From DATLBY01 sp035526665 (GTDB lineage: Bacteria; Acidobacteriota; Terriglobia; Bryobacterales; Bryobacteraceae): 7,506 nt of DNA. The stretch spans positions 1 to 7,506 of the forward strand of contig DATLBY010000075.1 in NCBI GenBank assembly GCA_035526665.1, in the 5' to 3' direction. Shown one piece after another: positions 7,241 through 7,506 of the stretch (its first letter is position 1; each line of letters opens with the position of its first letter). Position numbers and translations under genes: made by a program. The notes beneath the pieces were generated by a model. That model was not told the DNA's origin. It saw nothing but the letters and a program-made list of their open reading frames with translations, and made no database searches.

Positions 7241-7274
7241 GAACTGTACGTGAGCGTCTCCACTCATACAGCTC
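7241..7274 (-). ncRNA. Group II intron domain V (catalytic core hairpin)
   Basis: A 34-base hairpin of exactly the canonical length. Nine basal pairs join GAGCUGUAU to GUACAGUUC; a two-base AC bulge sits on the 3' side; five apical pairs GAGUG/CGCUC are capped by a GAGA (GNRA) tetraloop. Positions 2-4 are the AGC catalytic triad, as in many bacterial and organellar introns. All elements needed for metal binding are intact, so nothing in this part argues for a decayed ribozyme. Confidence 0.93.
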
Positions 7275-7506
7275 CTATGGTGAAAAACCGACTACGCTGG
7301 TGCTCCCAAAGCGCAAGCAGGTTAGGCTGTCGATCAATAACTTTCATCAGCCAGGTCCAGGCCCGACTCCGGTGATTGCGTAGCTTCTTGTATTTCCGAC
7401 AAGCCCAGCGAACCAACGATTGGCCGACATGCCTCTCGATGGGCCGGAACGCTGAAGGCGTAAAGCGCCCATAGTAGTTGAACCATCCCCGAAGCTTGGG
7501 ATTGAT
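7264..7506 (-). CDS. ltrA-like: Group II intron reverse transcriptase/maturase, C-terminal 80 residues
   Basis: Partial gene; the start lies to the right of the window. The visible end begins INPKLRGWFNYYGRF, the hallmark of the maturase (X/GIIM) region that follows the reverse-transcriptase thumb. It continues with RHVGQSLVRWACRKYKKL and a Trp/Arg-rich tail ending FFTIGAV. This region binds intron RNA and aids splicing. There is no room for a DNA-binding plus HNH endonuclease domain after it, so the protein is an endonuclease-minus type, like those of several bacterial intron classes. Its TGA (7266-7264) lies inside domain V, so the coding region and ribozyme core overlap by 11 bases. No frameshift or premature stop is seen in the visible part. 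Confidence 0.92.
   Translation of the reverse strand: MNPKLRGWFNYYGRFTPSAFRPIERHVGQSLVRWACRKYKKLRNHRSRAWTWLMKVIDRQPNLLALWEHQRSRFFTIGAV

Larger units (their letters stand above)
7201..7506 (-). mobile_element. Group II intron, 3' portion (5' part beyond window)
   Basis: The end of a group II intron, a self-splicing ribozyme and retroelement, runs in from the right edge. Three independent signs agree: the maturase C-terminus, a domain V that folds exactly as expected, and a domain VI with a bulged adenosine followed by a CUACUUAAC-type 3' end. The 3' splice boundary is placed after C7201, giving the usual AC terminus. The 5' end, domains I-IV and most of the reverse transcriptase are outside the window, so whether the element is full-length or active cannot be judged. 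Confidence 0.92.

Overview
The window is GC-rich bacterial DNA with five protein genes that can be read with confidence, plus the 3' end of a group II intron. The exported cytochrome-type DUF1549/DUF1553 gene next to a DUF1501 gene is typical of Planctomycetota, Verrucomicrobiota and the Solibacter/Bryobacter branch of Acidobacteriota. The mix with an amino-acid permease, an M20 peptidase and an exported acetamidase-like protein makes an acidobacterium of the Solibacter type my best guess. That is an inference from gene content, not a sequence match.

Layout, left to right. (1) Positions 1-2098, minus strand: an APC-superfamily permease gene, followed by an M20-family metallopeptidase/deacylase gene whose GTG start overlaps the permease stop (GTGA) and which runs off the left edge. 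(2) Positions 2099-2212: a short divergent promoter region. (3) Positions 2213-3247, plus strand: an acetamidase/formamidase-family protein with an N-terminal signal peptide. It meets the next gene tail to tail with only 16 bases between stops. (4) Positions 3264-7138, minus strand: a two-gene operon transcribed right to left. It encodes a large exported protein with PSCyt1, DUF1549 and DUF1553 regions and two CXXCH motifs, then a DUF1501 protein with a twin-arginine signal. (5) Positions 7201-7506, minus strand: the last part of a group II intron, comprising the maturase C-terminus, a textbook domain V and a domain VI with a bulged branch-point adenosine. The intron ends 62 bases before the start codon of the cytochrome-type gene and has the same orientation.

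How the genes may work together. The left half looks like a small amide or peptide scavenging module: an exported amidase releasing product outside the cytoplasm, a permease importing an amino acid or amine, and a cytosolic M20 enzyme hydrolysing an acylated or peptide substrate. This is inferred from gene order only. The cytochrome-type/DUF1501 pair is a recurring but functionally uncharacterised exported system. Its leader has been invaded by the group II intron, so if the promoter lies beyond the intron, the operon's mRNA would have to carry the intron or splice it out.

Nothing here amounts to a clearly new system. The most rewarding points are the intron 3' end in the operon leader, and the M20 enzyme's apparent lack of the usual lid-domain histidine. 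No tRNA, rRNA, CRISPR array or complete insertion sequence was seen.
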